Assembly: GCA_030612185.1 (NCBI GenBank)
Contig: JAUWOI010000052.1
Location: forward strand, 1-14,361
DNA from: Anaerolineae bacterium
GTDB lineage: Bacteria; Chloroflexota; Anaerolineae; B4-G1
DNA length: 14,361 nt
Direction: 5' to 3'
Shown: piece by piece, positions 1-7,042 of the stretch
How the letters are laid out: the number at the start of each line of letters is the position of its first letter
Position numbering within the stretch: the stretch's first letter is position 1
Notes under the pieces: model-generated
Database searches by the model: none
The model's input: the letters and a program-made list of their open reading frames with translations, nothing else
What the model was told of the DNA's origin: nothing
Program-made: the position numbers and the translations under genes

Positions 1-1245
1 CATATCGGCGCCGACGGTGGGGTGGTGGAAGTCGGCCTGGTAGCCATGCTCGACCTCGACGATGCCGCAGAGCCCCACGTCGTGGGCCAGCCCGGCGACA
101 CGTAGCGTCTCTAGCTGCCCAGCGCCCCATCCCAGTTCCTCGGCGATCTCCAGCGCCACGCCGGTGACGCGGCGATGGTGAGCAGCGGTGTGGGGATAGC
201 GGGCGTCCAGGGCACGCGCCAGCGCATGGATGGTGCCCACGTATTGCTGGTTGAAGAGTTCGAGCAACCGGACGTTGCCCAGCACCAATTGGATCTGCTC
301 GGCGAGGACGCCCAGCAGCGTAAGGCTGTGGGCGGCTGGGGTACGTCCCTCGCTGAAACTGACCAGGCCCAACACGCCCAGCACGGCTCTCTGCTCGACC
401 AGCGGCACGGCCAGGATGGTGCGTAACCCCAGTTCGGCTGCGCGCTCGAAATCGGCTACATAGAGGGAAGACCCTGCCTCATCCAGCCAGTCCAGGAAAC
501 CTGTGCCGGGGGTCAGGTCCACGTCGTCCAGCAGTCCCTCCGGCAATCCGACGGCGGTGTGCAGGCTGACCACCCCATCCTCGTCAGCCAGGGAGATGAA
601 TCCGGCCTCGGCCTTGCTGGCGCGAACCGCCAGATCCAGGAGTAAGGTCAGGAATTGGTCCAGTTCAAAGGCGGAGCGGAGCATCTGCCGGCTGACATCG
701 GCGCGCGTCTCGAAGGCGGCCACCCGGTCGGCCAGTTGCGCCCGCTCATGGGCCAGGGCGACGGCGTGGGCCAGCGGAGGGGCCAATGATTCGAGTTGCC
801 GGCACAGACGCCGTCCTGGTTCGCCCCCCATGGGGCCCACCTGGATGATGCCGACCTGCTCGACCTGTGGCGCGTCGGCACTGGAGCCGGGCTCTGACCG
901 TGCCTCCCGCATCAACGGCACGGAGTAGAGAGCGCCCAGGGGAGTGGAGACGAGGCGAGGGATGGTGTATTCCTCCCGGCCGAAATGCCCGCCAAGTGCG
1001 CCCCCCAGGAAGGCGACACGCCCGCGCGACTTTGCGGGGGGCGGTTTTTCCTCTGACAGTGGCCGGCGGAGACGAACCAGGTGGAAACGGCTCTCTGGAT
1101 CGTCGGCCATGTAGAGAGCCGCGACGGGCAGGCTGGTGCTGGCACTGATGATCTCCAGCAGTCCGTCCAGCCGTTCCTCGTACTCCTCGTGCTCGGCCAG
1201 GCAGCGGAAGAGCGTGGACCAGTGGAGTAGTTGTGGGCGGCTCAT
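1..1245 (-). CDS. GAF – HD-GYP-like signalling protein (C-terminus beyond window)
   Basis: The open frame runs 415 codons from ATG at 1245 to the window edge without a stop, so the C-terminus is missing. Residues about 20-170 look like a degenerate GAF domain. Residues about 195-325 are a clearer GAF domain, followed from about 335 by an HD domain with H356 (HHRRV) and the HD pair H388-D389 (LAHDVG). In the HD-GYP family these residues bind the metals that hydrolyse cyclic-di-GMP, and HD is normally followed by IGK. Here it is VGL and the next loop is shortened, with no GYP visible before the edge, so activity is uncertain. No membrane segment or signal peptide is seen, so it is probably cytosolic. 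The start overlaps the stop of the upstream hybrid kinase as ATGA, and a GGGAG lies about 9 bases before it, so it is the third gene of a translationally coupled operon. GAF/HD family is sure; catalytic function is not. Confidence 0.82.
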   Translation of the reverse strand, partial: MSRPQLLHWSTLFRCLAEHEEYEERLDGLLEIISASTSLPVAALYMADDPESRFHLVRLRRPLSEEKPPPAKSRGRVAFLGGALGGHFGREEYTIPRLVSTPLGALYSVPLMREARSEPGSSADAPQVEQVGIIQVGPMGGEPGRRLCRQLESLAPPLAHAVALAHERAQLADRVAAFETRADVSRQMLRSAFELDQFLTLLLDLAVRASKAEAGFISLADEDGVVSLHTAVGLPEGLLDDVDLTPGTGFLDWLDEAGSSLYVADFERAAELGLRTILAVPLVEQRAVLGVLGLVSFSEGRTPAAHSLTLLGVLAEQIQLVLGNVRLLELFNQQYVGTIHALARALDARYPHTAAHHRRVTGVALEIAEELGWGAGQLETLRVAGLAHDVGLCGIVEVEHGYQADFHHPTVGADM

Positions 1246-2456
1246 CCCAGTATCTCCCGCACACGGCTGACGACGGCCGATGGGCTGAAGGGTTTGGTGA
1301 TATACTCATCCACGCCCAACGCCCGGCCCCGTTCTTCGTCCAGCGCCTCCCCCTTGGCGGTGAGCATGATGATGCGCGTGCCAGCCAGCGTTGGGTCGGC
1401 CCGCACGCGGCGGCAGGTCTCGAAGCCGTCCATGACCGGCATCATCAGGTCGAGAAAGACCAGGCCCGGCCGTTGGGCGCGGATCTGCTCCAGCCCTTCG
1501 GCGCCATTTACGGCGTCGCTCACCTGGTAGCCCGCTCGCCGCAGGGCCAGCGAGAGGGAGCGGCGGATGAAGGGCTGATCGTCCACGACCAGGATGTGGT
1601 CCCGGTTGACCGGCTGGGGACTAGGGTGGGTTTCAACACCTGCCGTAGGGCGGGTTTCCATACCCGCCGAAGGCTGGACCGGGGCGACACTCTCCCGATG
1701 CACGGGCGCTGCGGGTTTCTGAGCGGATAAAGGAATGATTTCTGCTGGTCTTAGCACGGCCTTCGCCCCGGCCAGGGGCTGGATGATGCCAAAGCAGGTT
1801 CCTTCTCCCTCCGGCCTCGCCCAGACGCGCCCACCGTGGCGGGCGACGATGGCCGCACACAGGGCCAGTTCCATGCCAGCCGCCACGGGGTCGTGTCGTG
1901 GGGCGTTGCCCAACCGTTGGAAGGGCTGGAAGGCCTTGACTGCCTCGTCATCGCTGAGGCTGAATGTGTCGCTGTACAGGGTCAGCGTGACGGTGGACTC
2001 ATCGCTCGAGGCCGCCAGTCGTAATGTCGCGCCTGGCCCGGCGAACTCGCTCACGCCGACCAACAGCCCCGCCAGGGCATCGGTCAGGGGGCGCTCCGCT
2101 CCGCGCGCGGTCGGGCTCCCCTCGGGGGGCGAGAGTTCCACTGTCACCCCCAGCGCATTCATCTCTGCAGCGGCACGCTGCCGGCTGTCTTCCAGCCAGT
2201 GGCTCACCGCTACGTCACCGATCTGCCACGTGGCCGCCTCCCGCTCAAGCCGCACCAGCCGGACGGCCTGTTCCACCAAACGCGCCAGGCGATGGGCTTC
2301 GCCGTAAATGATGGTCAGGAACTCCCGGCGGGCGTCCGGATCCATTTCGCTGTCGTCCAGCAACACCTCGGCGAAGCCGGTGATAGCGCCCAACGGGGTG
2401 CGCAGGTCGTGCGCCAGCCAGCCTGCCAGGTCGTCGGTGGTCCAGGTTGGTGTCAT
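1242..2456 (-). CDS. Hybrid histidine kinase (degenerate ATPase) with C-terminal receiver
   Basis: This 404-residue protein opens directly with a HisKA dimerisation/phosphoacceptor helix (H16 in LAHDLRTPLG). A HATPase-like region (about 100-228) follows, then a Pro/Ala-rich linker (about 240-284) containing a short internal duplication (GMETRP/GVETHP), then a receiver domain (about 285-404). The receiver has acidic pair D292-D293, phosphoacceptor D336 (FLDLMMP) and K388 (TKPF), all intact. The ATPase part keeps a recognisable last segment (VAAGMELALCAAIVARHGG), but I see no Asn-rich N-box (that place reads LAGLLVGVSEF) and no DxGxG. It may therefore not bind ATP and could act as a phosphotransfer or scaffold protein. 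There is no sensor or membrane segment. It overlaps both neighbours as ATGA, between the SpoIIE phosphatase and the GAF–HD protein, so the three are probably made together. The fold assignment is firm; the loss of kinase activity is inferred. Confidence 0.88.
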   Translation of the reverse strand: MTPTWTTDDLAGWLAHDLRTPLGAITGFAEVLLDDSEMDPDARREFLTIIYGEAHRLARLVEQAVRLVRLEREAATWQIGDVAVSHWLEDSRQRAAAEMNALGVTVELSPPEGSPTARGAERPLTDALAGLLVGVSEFAGPGATLRLAASSDESTVTLTLYSDTFSLSDDEAVKAFQPFQRLGNAPRHDPVAAGMELALCAAIVARHGGRVWARPEGEGTCFGIIQPLAGAKAVLRPAEIIPLSAQKPAAPVHRESVAPVQPSAGMETRPTAGVETHPSPQPVNRDHILVVDDQPFIRRSLSLALRRAGYQVSDAVNGAEGLEQIRAQRPGLVFLDLMMPVMDGFETCRRVRADPTLAGTRIIMLTAKGEALDEERGRALGVDEYITKPFSPSAVVSRVREILG

Positions 2457-4000
2457 GCTGCCACCTTCATCACGATAAGTGAGATATCGTCATACTGATC
2501 CACACCTCGACCGTGGACGCGGGCGGCGGACAGAATCCCATCAGCGATGGCCTGAGCCGGGGCGTCGGCTATCTCCGCGATCACACGGTAGAGCCGCTGC
2601 TCGCCAAATTGCTCGCCGGCCAGGTTTCGCCCCTCGGTGATGCCGTCGGTGTATAAAACCAGCACGTCACCAGACGACAGAGTAATCTGCTTCTCCTCAA
2701 AGAGCATGTCGGGCAGCACGCCCAGGATGATACCATCGGCGTCCAGCAGTTCGATCTTAGCACTGTCTGCCCGGTAGAGGATGGGCAGGTTATGGCCGGC
2801 ATTGGCGTAGCACAAGGTCCAGGTAGCCGGGTCGTAGCGGGCATAGAAGCCGGTGATGAACAGGCTGGCGCGGGCCATGTCATCGCTCATCACCTGGTTG
2901 GTGTGGGCCAGGATCTCGGCGGGCGCGTGGCCGTCCATCGCCTGGGCGCGCAGAACGCTGCGCGTGGCCGCCATCACCAGCGCCGCCCCTATGCTGTGTC
3001 CCGATACGTCCGCCAGCACCAGGTTTACCTGATCACCGATGGTGAAAAAGTCGTAGTAATCGCCGCCGACGGAAGCAGCCGGGATGCACAGCCCCGCCAG
3101 GTCTACGCCTGGGATGATTGGAGGGCGCTCCGGCAACAGCCCGGCCTGGATGCGCTGGGCGATCTCCAGGTCGTGTTTCAGTCGCTGGGTGGCCTGCACT
3201 TCGGCCACCAGCCGCCGGTTCTGGATGGCGGTGGCGACCTGACCAGCGATGGTGGTCAGGAGTTTCTGGTCGTTGGCGGTGAAGACGCCGGCGGGCTGCT
3301 TGCCAAGCAGTAAGATCACGCCCAGCAGCGCGTCGCCGCCCGGAGGCGCGAGGGGTACAGCCAGGAATGAGCCCTCACCACAGCGCTCCTGCTCTGCGGG
3401 GCTCAGGTCGGGGTAATCCTCTAACCGTTCGACGAGCAGCGGTTGGCCGGTATCGAGCACGTTGCTCAACAGTGGGCCCGGCTTGTCGGGGTCGGCCACG
3501 GCGTGACCGCCGGAATCGGTCTGCTCGGCGCTGACGCACCAGGTGCTCGTCTGTGGGTCGGCCACCAGCACAGCGCCCCGCTTGGCCCCAATGACCTGGA
3601 GTGCCCTGTCCAGTGCGATGCGGCCGATGGTGCCTTCGTCCAACAATGGGCTGAGCACAGCGCCTATGTCGTAAAGCAGATTGATCTCTTCGTACTTGGT
3701 GAGCAGTTCGTCGGACAGGTTTGTTAGTTCAACTTCGGCACTGGCGTGGGCGCTCACCAGGTTGGCCAGGAGGCCAGCGAGGGCTAACGCCGGCCCGTCG
3801 CTCCCATCGACCCGCACGACACCGGCGGGCTGCCCCGAGACGATGATAGGTTCCTCAACGGCGGATGGGGCCGGTTCCCCCAGTACACAGAGCAGGCGAC
3901 CGTCCACGTCCAGTATCTGGACAGCGCGGTCGGTCTGCTCGGCCACGCGCCGGGCTATGGCGGATAGCCAGTCGGGATCAAGGTATGGGGATAGTTCCAT
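2453..4000 (-). CDS. GAF-domain SpoIIE/RsbU-type PP2C serine phosphatase
   Basis: From ATG at 4000 the protein has 515 residues: an N-terminal region with no clear family (1-105), a GAF domain (about 108-262), a helical linker (263-292) and a SpoIIE-type PP2C domain (about 300-513). The expected metal-binding acidic residues are present: D314 (VGGDYYDF), D331 (ADVSGHS), D452 (LYTDGITEG) and D504-D505 (QYDDIS). YANAGHNLPIL is also typical. Such phosphatases dephosphorylate anti-sigma-factor antagonists or other Ser/Thr-phosphorylated proteins in response to signals sensed by GAF. No partner anti-sigma or antagonist gene is in the window. The frame stays open to 4144, but I chose 4000 because a good promoter lies at 4035-4063, inside that extension, and AGGTG precedes the ATG. 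It is the first gene of a three-gene ATGA-coupled operon and is divergent from the kinase at 4234. No membrane segments are seen. Confidence 0.93.
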   Translation of the reverse strand: MELSPYLDPDWLSAIARRVAEQTDRAVQILDVDGRLLCVLGEPAPSAVEEPIIVSGQPAGVVRVDGSDGPALALAGLLANLVSAHASAEVELTNLSDELLTKYEEINLLYDIGAVLSPLLDEGTIGRIALDRALQVIGAKRGAVLVADPQTSTWCVSAEQTDSGGHAVADPDKPGPLLSNVLDTGQPLLVERLEDYPDLSPAEQERCGEGSFLAVPLAPPGGDALLGVILLLGKQPAGVFTANDQKLLTTIAGQVATAIQNRRLVAEVQATQRLKHDLEIAQRIQAGLLPERPPIIPGVDLAGLCIPAASVGGDYYDFFTIGDQVNLVLADVSGHSIGAALVMAATRSVLRAQAMDGHAPAEILAHTNQVMSDDMARASLFITGFYARYDPATWTLCYANAGHNLPILYRADSAKIELLDADGIILGVLPDMLFEEKQITLSSGDVLVLYTDGITEGRNLAGEQFGEQRLYRVIAEIADAPAQAIADGILSAARVHGRGVDQYDDISLIVMKVAA

Positions 4001-4009
4001 AGTGCGTTG

Positions 4010-4023
4010 CACCTGAGTAGTGA
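4010..4023. promoter_or_regulatory. Candidate operator, copy 1 of CACCTGAGTAGTGA
   Basis: This 14-base sequence is repeated exactly at 4171-4184 in the same orientation. This copy lies just downstream of the predicted transcription start (about 4028) of the minus-strand phosphatase operon, a place where a bound protein would repress. The element is a weak palindrome with CAC/GTG outer triplets. The binding protein is unknown; the NarL-type regulator encoded at 5101 is an obvious candidate (inference). Confidence 0.45.
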
Positions 4024-4034
4024 CCACCAACCAA

Positions 4035-4063
4035 AGTATACACGAAGTCACCTGTCCTGTCAT
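4035..4063 (-). promoter_or_regulatory. Sigma70-like promoter of the phosphatase operon
   Basis: On the minus strand ATGACA (4063-4058) is followed by a 17-base spacer and TATACT (4040-4035); each box has five of six consensus bases. Transcription would start near 4028, giving a leader of about 28 bases before ATG 4000. This argues against the longer reading frame up to 4144. Confidence 0.7.
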
Positions 4064-4170
4064 GGGCAAAATGACGTAGTTCGGCCCGCAGATGACTGTA
4101 TTTTTCTGTCGGGAGGAACGCAAATCCCCTGGCTCTGGGGGCAACGCACTTGTTTCTTAGAAGCGTGTTC

Positions 4171-4184
4171 CACCTGAGTAGTGA
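4171..4184. promoter_or_regulatory. Candidate operator, copy 2 of CACCTGAGTAGTGA
   Basis: Exact second copy of the 14-base direct repeat. It covers roughly -43 to -30 of the plus-strand promoter whose -10 is at 4202-4207, where the -35 box is poor (TAGTGA). A site in this place commonly serves an activator that replaces a weak -35. The role is inferred from position only. Confidence 0.45.
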
Positions 4185-4207
4185 TATTGAGAGTTGTGTT
4201 GTATAAT
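4179..4207 (+). promoter_or_regulatory. Promoter of the histidine kinase/response regulator genes
   Basis: A perfect -10 box TATAAT sits at 4202-4207. The -35 position 17 bases upstream reads TAGTGA, a poor match, and is part of the 14-base repeat. Start of transcription would be near 4214, about 20 bases before the GTG at 4234, so an activator-dependent promoter is plausible. Confidence 0.55.
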
Positions 4208-4220
4208 GAAAGTGGACTTT

Positions 4221-4228
4221 GGGAGGAG
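4221..4228 (+). promoter_or_regulatory. Ribosome binding site fixing the kinase start at GTG 4234
   Basis: GGGAGGAG lies five bases before GTG 4234. The alternative TTG start at 4219 would overlap this Shine-Dalgarno sequence itself, so it is unlikely to be used. Confidence 0.7.
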
Positions 4229-4233
4229 AACGG

Positions 4234-4926
4234 GTGGCCGGAGATCAGTTGCGCCAATTGATAGGGCAGATCGTTCAGGCACAGGAGGAGGAGCGGCGGC
4301 GTATCGCCCGCGAACTGCACGACGAGGTGGGGCAGGCGCTGATGGTCCTCAAGCTCAATCTGGCGGTATTGGAGGGCGCTCTGCCGGGTCAAGCTACCGC
4401 CCTGCACGAGCAACTGGCCAACTGCCATGCTCTGGTCGAGTCCACAATGGAGGAAATACGCCGGCTGGCGTTGGAACTGCGACCAGCCGCGCTGGATGAC
4501 CTGGGGCTGGTGCCAGCCCTGCGCGGCTACGTGAACGGATTCATCAAGCGCACCGGCCTGGACGTGACCAGTGATCTGGATGCGACTATCGGCAGACTGC
4601 CCGAGCGGGTGGAAACGGCGATGTATCGTATCATCCAGGAAGCGATGGCCAACATCGTGCGTCACGCAGCGGCCCGCCACGTCCAGGTCAGCCTGCGGAT
4701 TGACGGCGAAGAGGTGTACGCGTGCGTGGCCGACGACGGGCGAGGCTTCGACCCGGCGCAGCGGCTGAAGGCAGCCATAGCCGAAGGGTGTATGGGGCTA
4801 TTAGGCATCCAGGAGCGGGTGGCGCTTCTCCAGGGCCGGGTGAAAATCACCGCTGTACCTGGTCAGGGAACGAAAATAGAGATCTGGCTTCCGAGTAGGA
4901 TGCAGATTGACGCAGATGCACGCTGA
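4234..4926 (+). CDS. Sensorless NarX/DegS-type histidine kinase (HisKA_3)
   Basis: The 230-residue protein is only a kinase core. A HisKA_3 helix with phosphoacceptor H29 (RRRIARELHDEVGQAL) covers about 8-95 and includes LRPAALDDLGLVPAL. A HATPase domain (about 115-222) has an intact N-box (IIQEAMANIVRHA), a G1 motif (VADDGRGFDP) and a G2 motif (MGLLGIQERVALLQG). There is no membrane segment, PAS, GAF or other input domain, so the signal must come from another protein, perhaps the GAF proteins encoded divergently (inference). It would phosphorylate the NarL-type regulator encoded 174 bases downstream. The GTG start is set by GGGAGGAG at 4221-4228. The last residues (MQIDADAR) are encoded inside an intergenic 10-base-period repeat at 4902-4931, so the natural stop was probably lost and replaced by one within the repeat. 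Family assignment is confident. Confidence 0.93.
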   Translation: MAGDQLRQLIGQIVQAQEEERRRIARELHDEVGQALMVLKLNLAVLEGALPGQATALHEQLANCHALVESTMEEIRRLALELRPAALDDLGLVPALRGYVNGFIKRTGLDVTSDLDATIGRLPERVETAMYRIIQEAMANIVRHAAARHVQVSLRIDGEEVYACVADDGRGFDPAQRLKAAIAEGCMGLLGIQERVALLQGRVKITAVPGQGTKIEIWLPSRMQIDADAR

Positions 4927-4931
4927 TTTTT
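4902..4931 (+). repeat. Degenerate 10-base tandem repeat at the kinase 3' end
   Basis: Three imperfect 10-base units can be read: GCAGATTGAC, GCAGATGCAC and GCTGATTTTT. The style resembles short 10-base-period intergenic repeats of many bacterial genomes and the one at 5785. The stop codon of the kinase lies in the last unit. The T-run at its end might help termination, but there is no stem. Confidence 0.5.
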
Positions 4932-4945
4932 TATCGTAAGCGTTC

Positions 4946-5042
4946 AGACCTCCGAGGTTTTGGCCGCAATTTGGCTTGAAAAGTGGGTTGTCTGCCGCTC
5001 AAAGTCGTCGAGAGAGCACCATTTTGTAAACCTCGGAGGTCT
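4946..5042. repeat. 97-bp element bounded by perfect 15-bp inverted repeats
   Basis: AGACCTCCGAGGTTT at 4946-4960 and its exact reverse complement at 5028-5042 enclose 67 bases with no convincing gene. Each arm is itself a palindrome around ACCTCCGAGGT. It fills most of the gap between the kinase and the response regulator. It could be a small non-autonomous mobile element (MITE-like) or an RNA structure controlling read-through. AGCGTT occurs near both outer edges but not symmetrically, so I do not call a target duplication. Confidence 0.65.
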
Positions 5043-5100
5043 TGGCGAGCGTTTTCCTCACTCCCCTGAATACTTACTTTTTATCTTATTGGAGGCTTCA

Positions 5101-5757
5101 GTGCCCATTCGTGTACTATTGGCCGATGACCACCGCATCGTGCGACAAGGGTTACGGTCGCTGCTGTCGGCGCAATCGGACATCATAGTAGTGGGCGAGA
5201 CCGGCGACGGGCGCGAAACAGTACAACTGGCCGAGTCGTTGCAGCCAGACGTGGTAGTGATGGACATCTCGATGCCGCTCCTCAATGGGATCGAGGCCAC
5301 ACGCCAAATCGTCTCCCGCACTCCAGAGGTGGCGGTAGTGATGCTCTCGATGCACGGGGGGGATGAGTATATCCTCCGGGCGTTGCAGGCGGGTGCGTTG
5401 GGCTACGTGCTGAAGCAGTCGGTGGATACCGAGTTGATAATGGCTATCCGCGCGGCACAGCGGGGGGAATCCTTCCTAAGCCCCACCATTGCCCGAAGGG
5501 TCATCAATAGTTACCTCCAGCAGGCAGAAGCCCCGCAAACCCAGGACCGGTACGAACTGTTGACCGAGCGTGAGCGGGAGGTGTTACAACTGGTAGCCGA
5601 GGGGAAAAGCATGCGCGAGACCGCTGACCTTTTGTGCATCAGCCCTCGCACGGCGGCGAAGCACAAGTCGAACCTGATGGCCAAACTGGACATCCATCAC
5701 ACGGCCGGCCTGGTGCGGTTTGCCATCCGTCGTGGAGTGGTGGCGTTGGATGGCTGA
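5101..5757 (+). CDS. NarL/LuxR-family response regulator
   Basis: The 218-residue protein has a receiver domain (about 2-120) with D9-D10, phosphoacceptor D55 (VVVMDISMP), S83 and K105. A LuxR-type helix-turn-helix (about 153-215) follows, reading LTEREREVLQLVAEGKS and SPRTAAKHKSNLMAKL. It is therefore a phosphorylation-controlled DNA-binding transcription factor, most likely the partner of the kinase at 4234. The frame is open upstream to 4960, but that part runs through the inverted-repeat element. GTG 5101 is chosen because GGAGG at 5091-5095 lies five bases before it and the receiver fold begins at once (PIRVLLADDH). It may be transcribed from the kinase promoter through the intervening repeat; the AT-rich stretch just before the start could hold a second promoter, but no box pair is convincing. 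The 14-base repeats at 4010 and 4171 are candidate targets. Confidence 0.94.
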   Translation: MPIRVLLADDHRIVRQGLRSLLSAQSDIIVVGETGDGRETVQLAESLQPDVVVMDISMPLLNGIEATRQIVSRTPEVAVVMLSMHGGDEYILRALQAGALGYVLKQSVDTELIMAIRAAQRGESFLSPTIARRVINSYLQQAEAPQTQDRYELLTEREREVLQLVAEGKSMRETADLLCISPRTAAKHKSNLMAKLDIHHTAGLVRFAIRRGVVALDG

Positions 5758-5784
5758 GGGGAGATTGTTACTGCCCTCAGCTAC

Positions 5785-5884
5785 AAATAGAACACGGATC
5801 AACACGGATCACACGGATGTACACAGATAAAGACAAGAGAATTCGTGAGAATCTGTTTCATCTGTGTGTATCCGTGTGCTATTT
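5785..5884. repeat. Intergenic 10-base-period repeat forming a long hairpin
   Basis: The 204-base gap between the convergent regulator and ruvB genes contains AAATAG, two perfect copies of AACACGGATC (5791-5810), then ACACGGATGTACACAGAT. The right arm 5860-5884 is an inverted copy lacking the two tandem units. Arms 5810-5828 and 5860-5878 pair at 17 of 19 positions. Similar ACACGGAT repeats are scattered between genes in diverse bacteria. It might serve as a two-way terminator for the convergent genes, although no T-run follows directly. Nothing else is seen in the gap. Confidence 0.65.
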
Positions 5885-5961
5885 GTGCCTGTTTTAGGAA
5901 GAGCCTGAGCAGTTACGAAACCTGGTCTCTTGGTACAGGATCAGTTAATAGCCCTGTTTCT

Positions 5962-6981
5962 TCATAACAGCGTGGGCTGCTCCGGTTGTTGGTAGGGCAG
6001 GCCCAGGTGTTCGTAGGCTCGCGCAGTTGCTACTCGTCCTCGGGGCGTGCGGTCCAGGAAGCCAAGTTGCAGCAGATATGGCTCGACCACGTCCATGATC
6101 GTGTCGGGTTCCTCGCTCACGGCAGCCGCGACGGTGTCCAGTCCCACAGGCCCGCCGCCGAATTTCTCGATGATGGTACGCAGCACGCGCCGGTCCAGGT
6201 CGTCCAGTCCGCGCTCGTCCACCTCCAGCAGCCCCAGCGCGTCACAGGCCACTGCGGCGGTGATGCGCCCATCGGCGCGCACCTGGGCAAAGTCGCGCAC
6301 GCGCCTGAGCAGCCGTAGCGCCACACGGGGCGTACCCCGGCCACGCTGGGCGATCTCCGCTATCCCGGCGTCGTCTATCTCCACTTCCAGCACCCATGCA
6401 CCGCGGCGCACGATGGCCTCCAGTGCCTCCTGGTCGTAGAAGTCCACGCGGAAGGTGGCTCCGAAGCGTGCCCGCAGTGGGGCGGTCAGCAGTGCCAGGC
6501 GGGTGGTGGCTCCTACGATGGTGAAGTGTGGTAGTTTGAGCCGGATACTCCTGGCGCTGGGACCCTTACCGATGACAAAATCGAGCGCGAAGTCCTCCAT
6601 CGCCGGGTAGAGAATCTCCTCGACGACCCGGCCCAGGCGGTGCACTTCGTCAATGAAGAGTATCTCTTTCTCACGCAGGTTGCTAAGGATGGCGGCCAGG
6701 TCGCCGGCCCGTTCGATGGCCGGGCCGGAGGTGACTCGGATTGGCATATCCATCTCATTAGCGGTTACGTGAGCGAGCGTCGTCTTGCCCAGACCTGGGG
6801 GCCCGTAGAACAACACGTGATCAAGCGCTTCGTTACGCCGTTTGGCCGCCTCAATCAGGATGGCGAGGTTTTCTCGCACGCGGTCCTGGTTTATCAGATC
6901 GGCCAGGCGCTGCGGGCGCAGTGCCCGGTCGCGTTTGACTTCGTCTTCCTGGGGTTGGGGTGAAATGATGCGCTCATGCAT
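5962..6981 (-). CDS. ruvB: Holliday junction branch migration ATPase RuvB
   Basis: This is the hexameric motor that drives branch migration of Holliday junctions with RuvA during recombination and repair. At 339 residues it has the family's usual length. Walker A is GPPGLGKTT (60-68), Walker B is LFIDEVHRL (D111-E112), the sensor is VGATTRL (156-162) and the arginine finger is R170 in PLRARFG. The C-terminal winged helix carries [17 protein letters not shown] and [11 protein letters not shown]. The usual Asp after the finger (LRDRFG) is Ala here, and the usual IGQ near the N-terminus is INQ; both are mild departures. ATG 6981 fits the family N-terminus (ISPQPQEDE). With the promoter at 6993-7020 the leader would be about six bases or less and has no Shine-Dalgarno, so the message may be leaderless. 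ruvA and ruvC are not adjacent. Confidence 0.97.
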   Translation of the reverse strand: MHERIISPQPQEDEVKRDRALRPQRLADLINQDRVRENLAILIEAAKRRNEALDHVLFYGPPGLGKTTLAHVTANEMDMPIRVTSGPAIERAGDLAAILSNLREKEILFIDEVHRLGRVVEEILYPAMEDFALDFVIGKGPSARSIRLKLPHFTIVGATTRLALLTAPLRARFGATFRVDFYDQEALEAIVRRGAWVLEVEIDDAGIAEIAQRGRGTPRVALRLLRRVRDFAQVRADGRITAAVACDALGLLEVDERGLDDLDRRVLRTIIEKFGGGPVGLDTVAAAVSEEPDTIMDVVEPYLLQLGFLDRTPRGRVATARAYEHLGLPYQQPEQPTLL

Positions 6982-6992
6982 TTCAAGAGTGG

Positions 6993-7020
6993 ATTATACA
7001 GTGAAACACCGCTTTGACAA
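6993..7020 (-). promoter_or_regulatory. ruvB promoter
   Basis: On the minus strand TTGTCA (7020-7015), a 16-base spacer and a perfect TATAAT (6998-6993) are seen. The start point would be near 6986, only a few bases before ATG 6981. Its -35 box overlaps that of the oppositely directed upp promoter by five bases. Confidence 0.72.
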
Positions 7021-7042
7021 GTGGCAGGCTAGGGGGTACAAT
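7014..7042 (+). promoter_or_regulatory. upp operon promoter
   Basis: A perfect TTGACA (7014-7019), a 17-base spacer and TACAAT (7037-7042) make a strong sigma70-like promoter. The -35 hexamer lies on the palindrome TTGACAA, whose other strand serves as the ruvB -35, so the two promoters probably compete for polymerase. Confidence 0.8.

Noticed and set aside
746..1309. 187-codon minus-strand frame
   Set aside because: Out of frame with the GAF–HD protein and composed of Arg/Pro-rich shadow sequence.
4001..4144. 48-codon N-terminal extension of the SpoIIE phosphatase
   Set aside because: It contains the promoter at 4035-4063 and does not resemble the family start; ATG 4000 is better.
4060..4680. 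206-codon minus-strand frame
   Set aside because: It lies antisense to the well-supported kinase gene, and its protein looks like an antisense translation with no motif.
4960..5100. N-terminal extension of the response regulator
   Set aside because: It runs through the inverted-repeat element; GTG 5101 has a good ribosome site and the receiver fold begins there.
5904..5916. Partial copy of the 14-bp signalling repeat (CCTGAGCAGTTAC)
   Set aside because: Two mismatches and no promoter nearby; probably chance.
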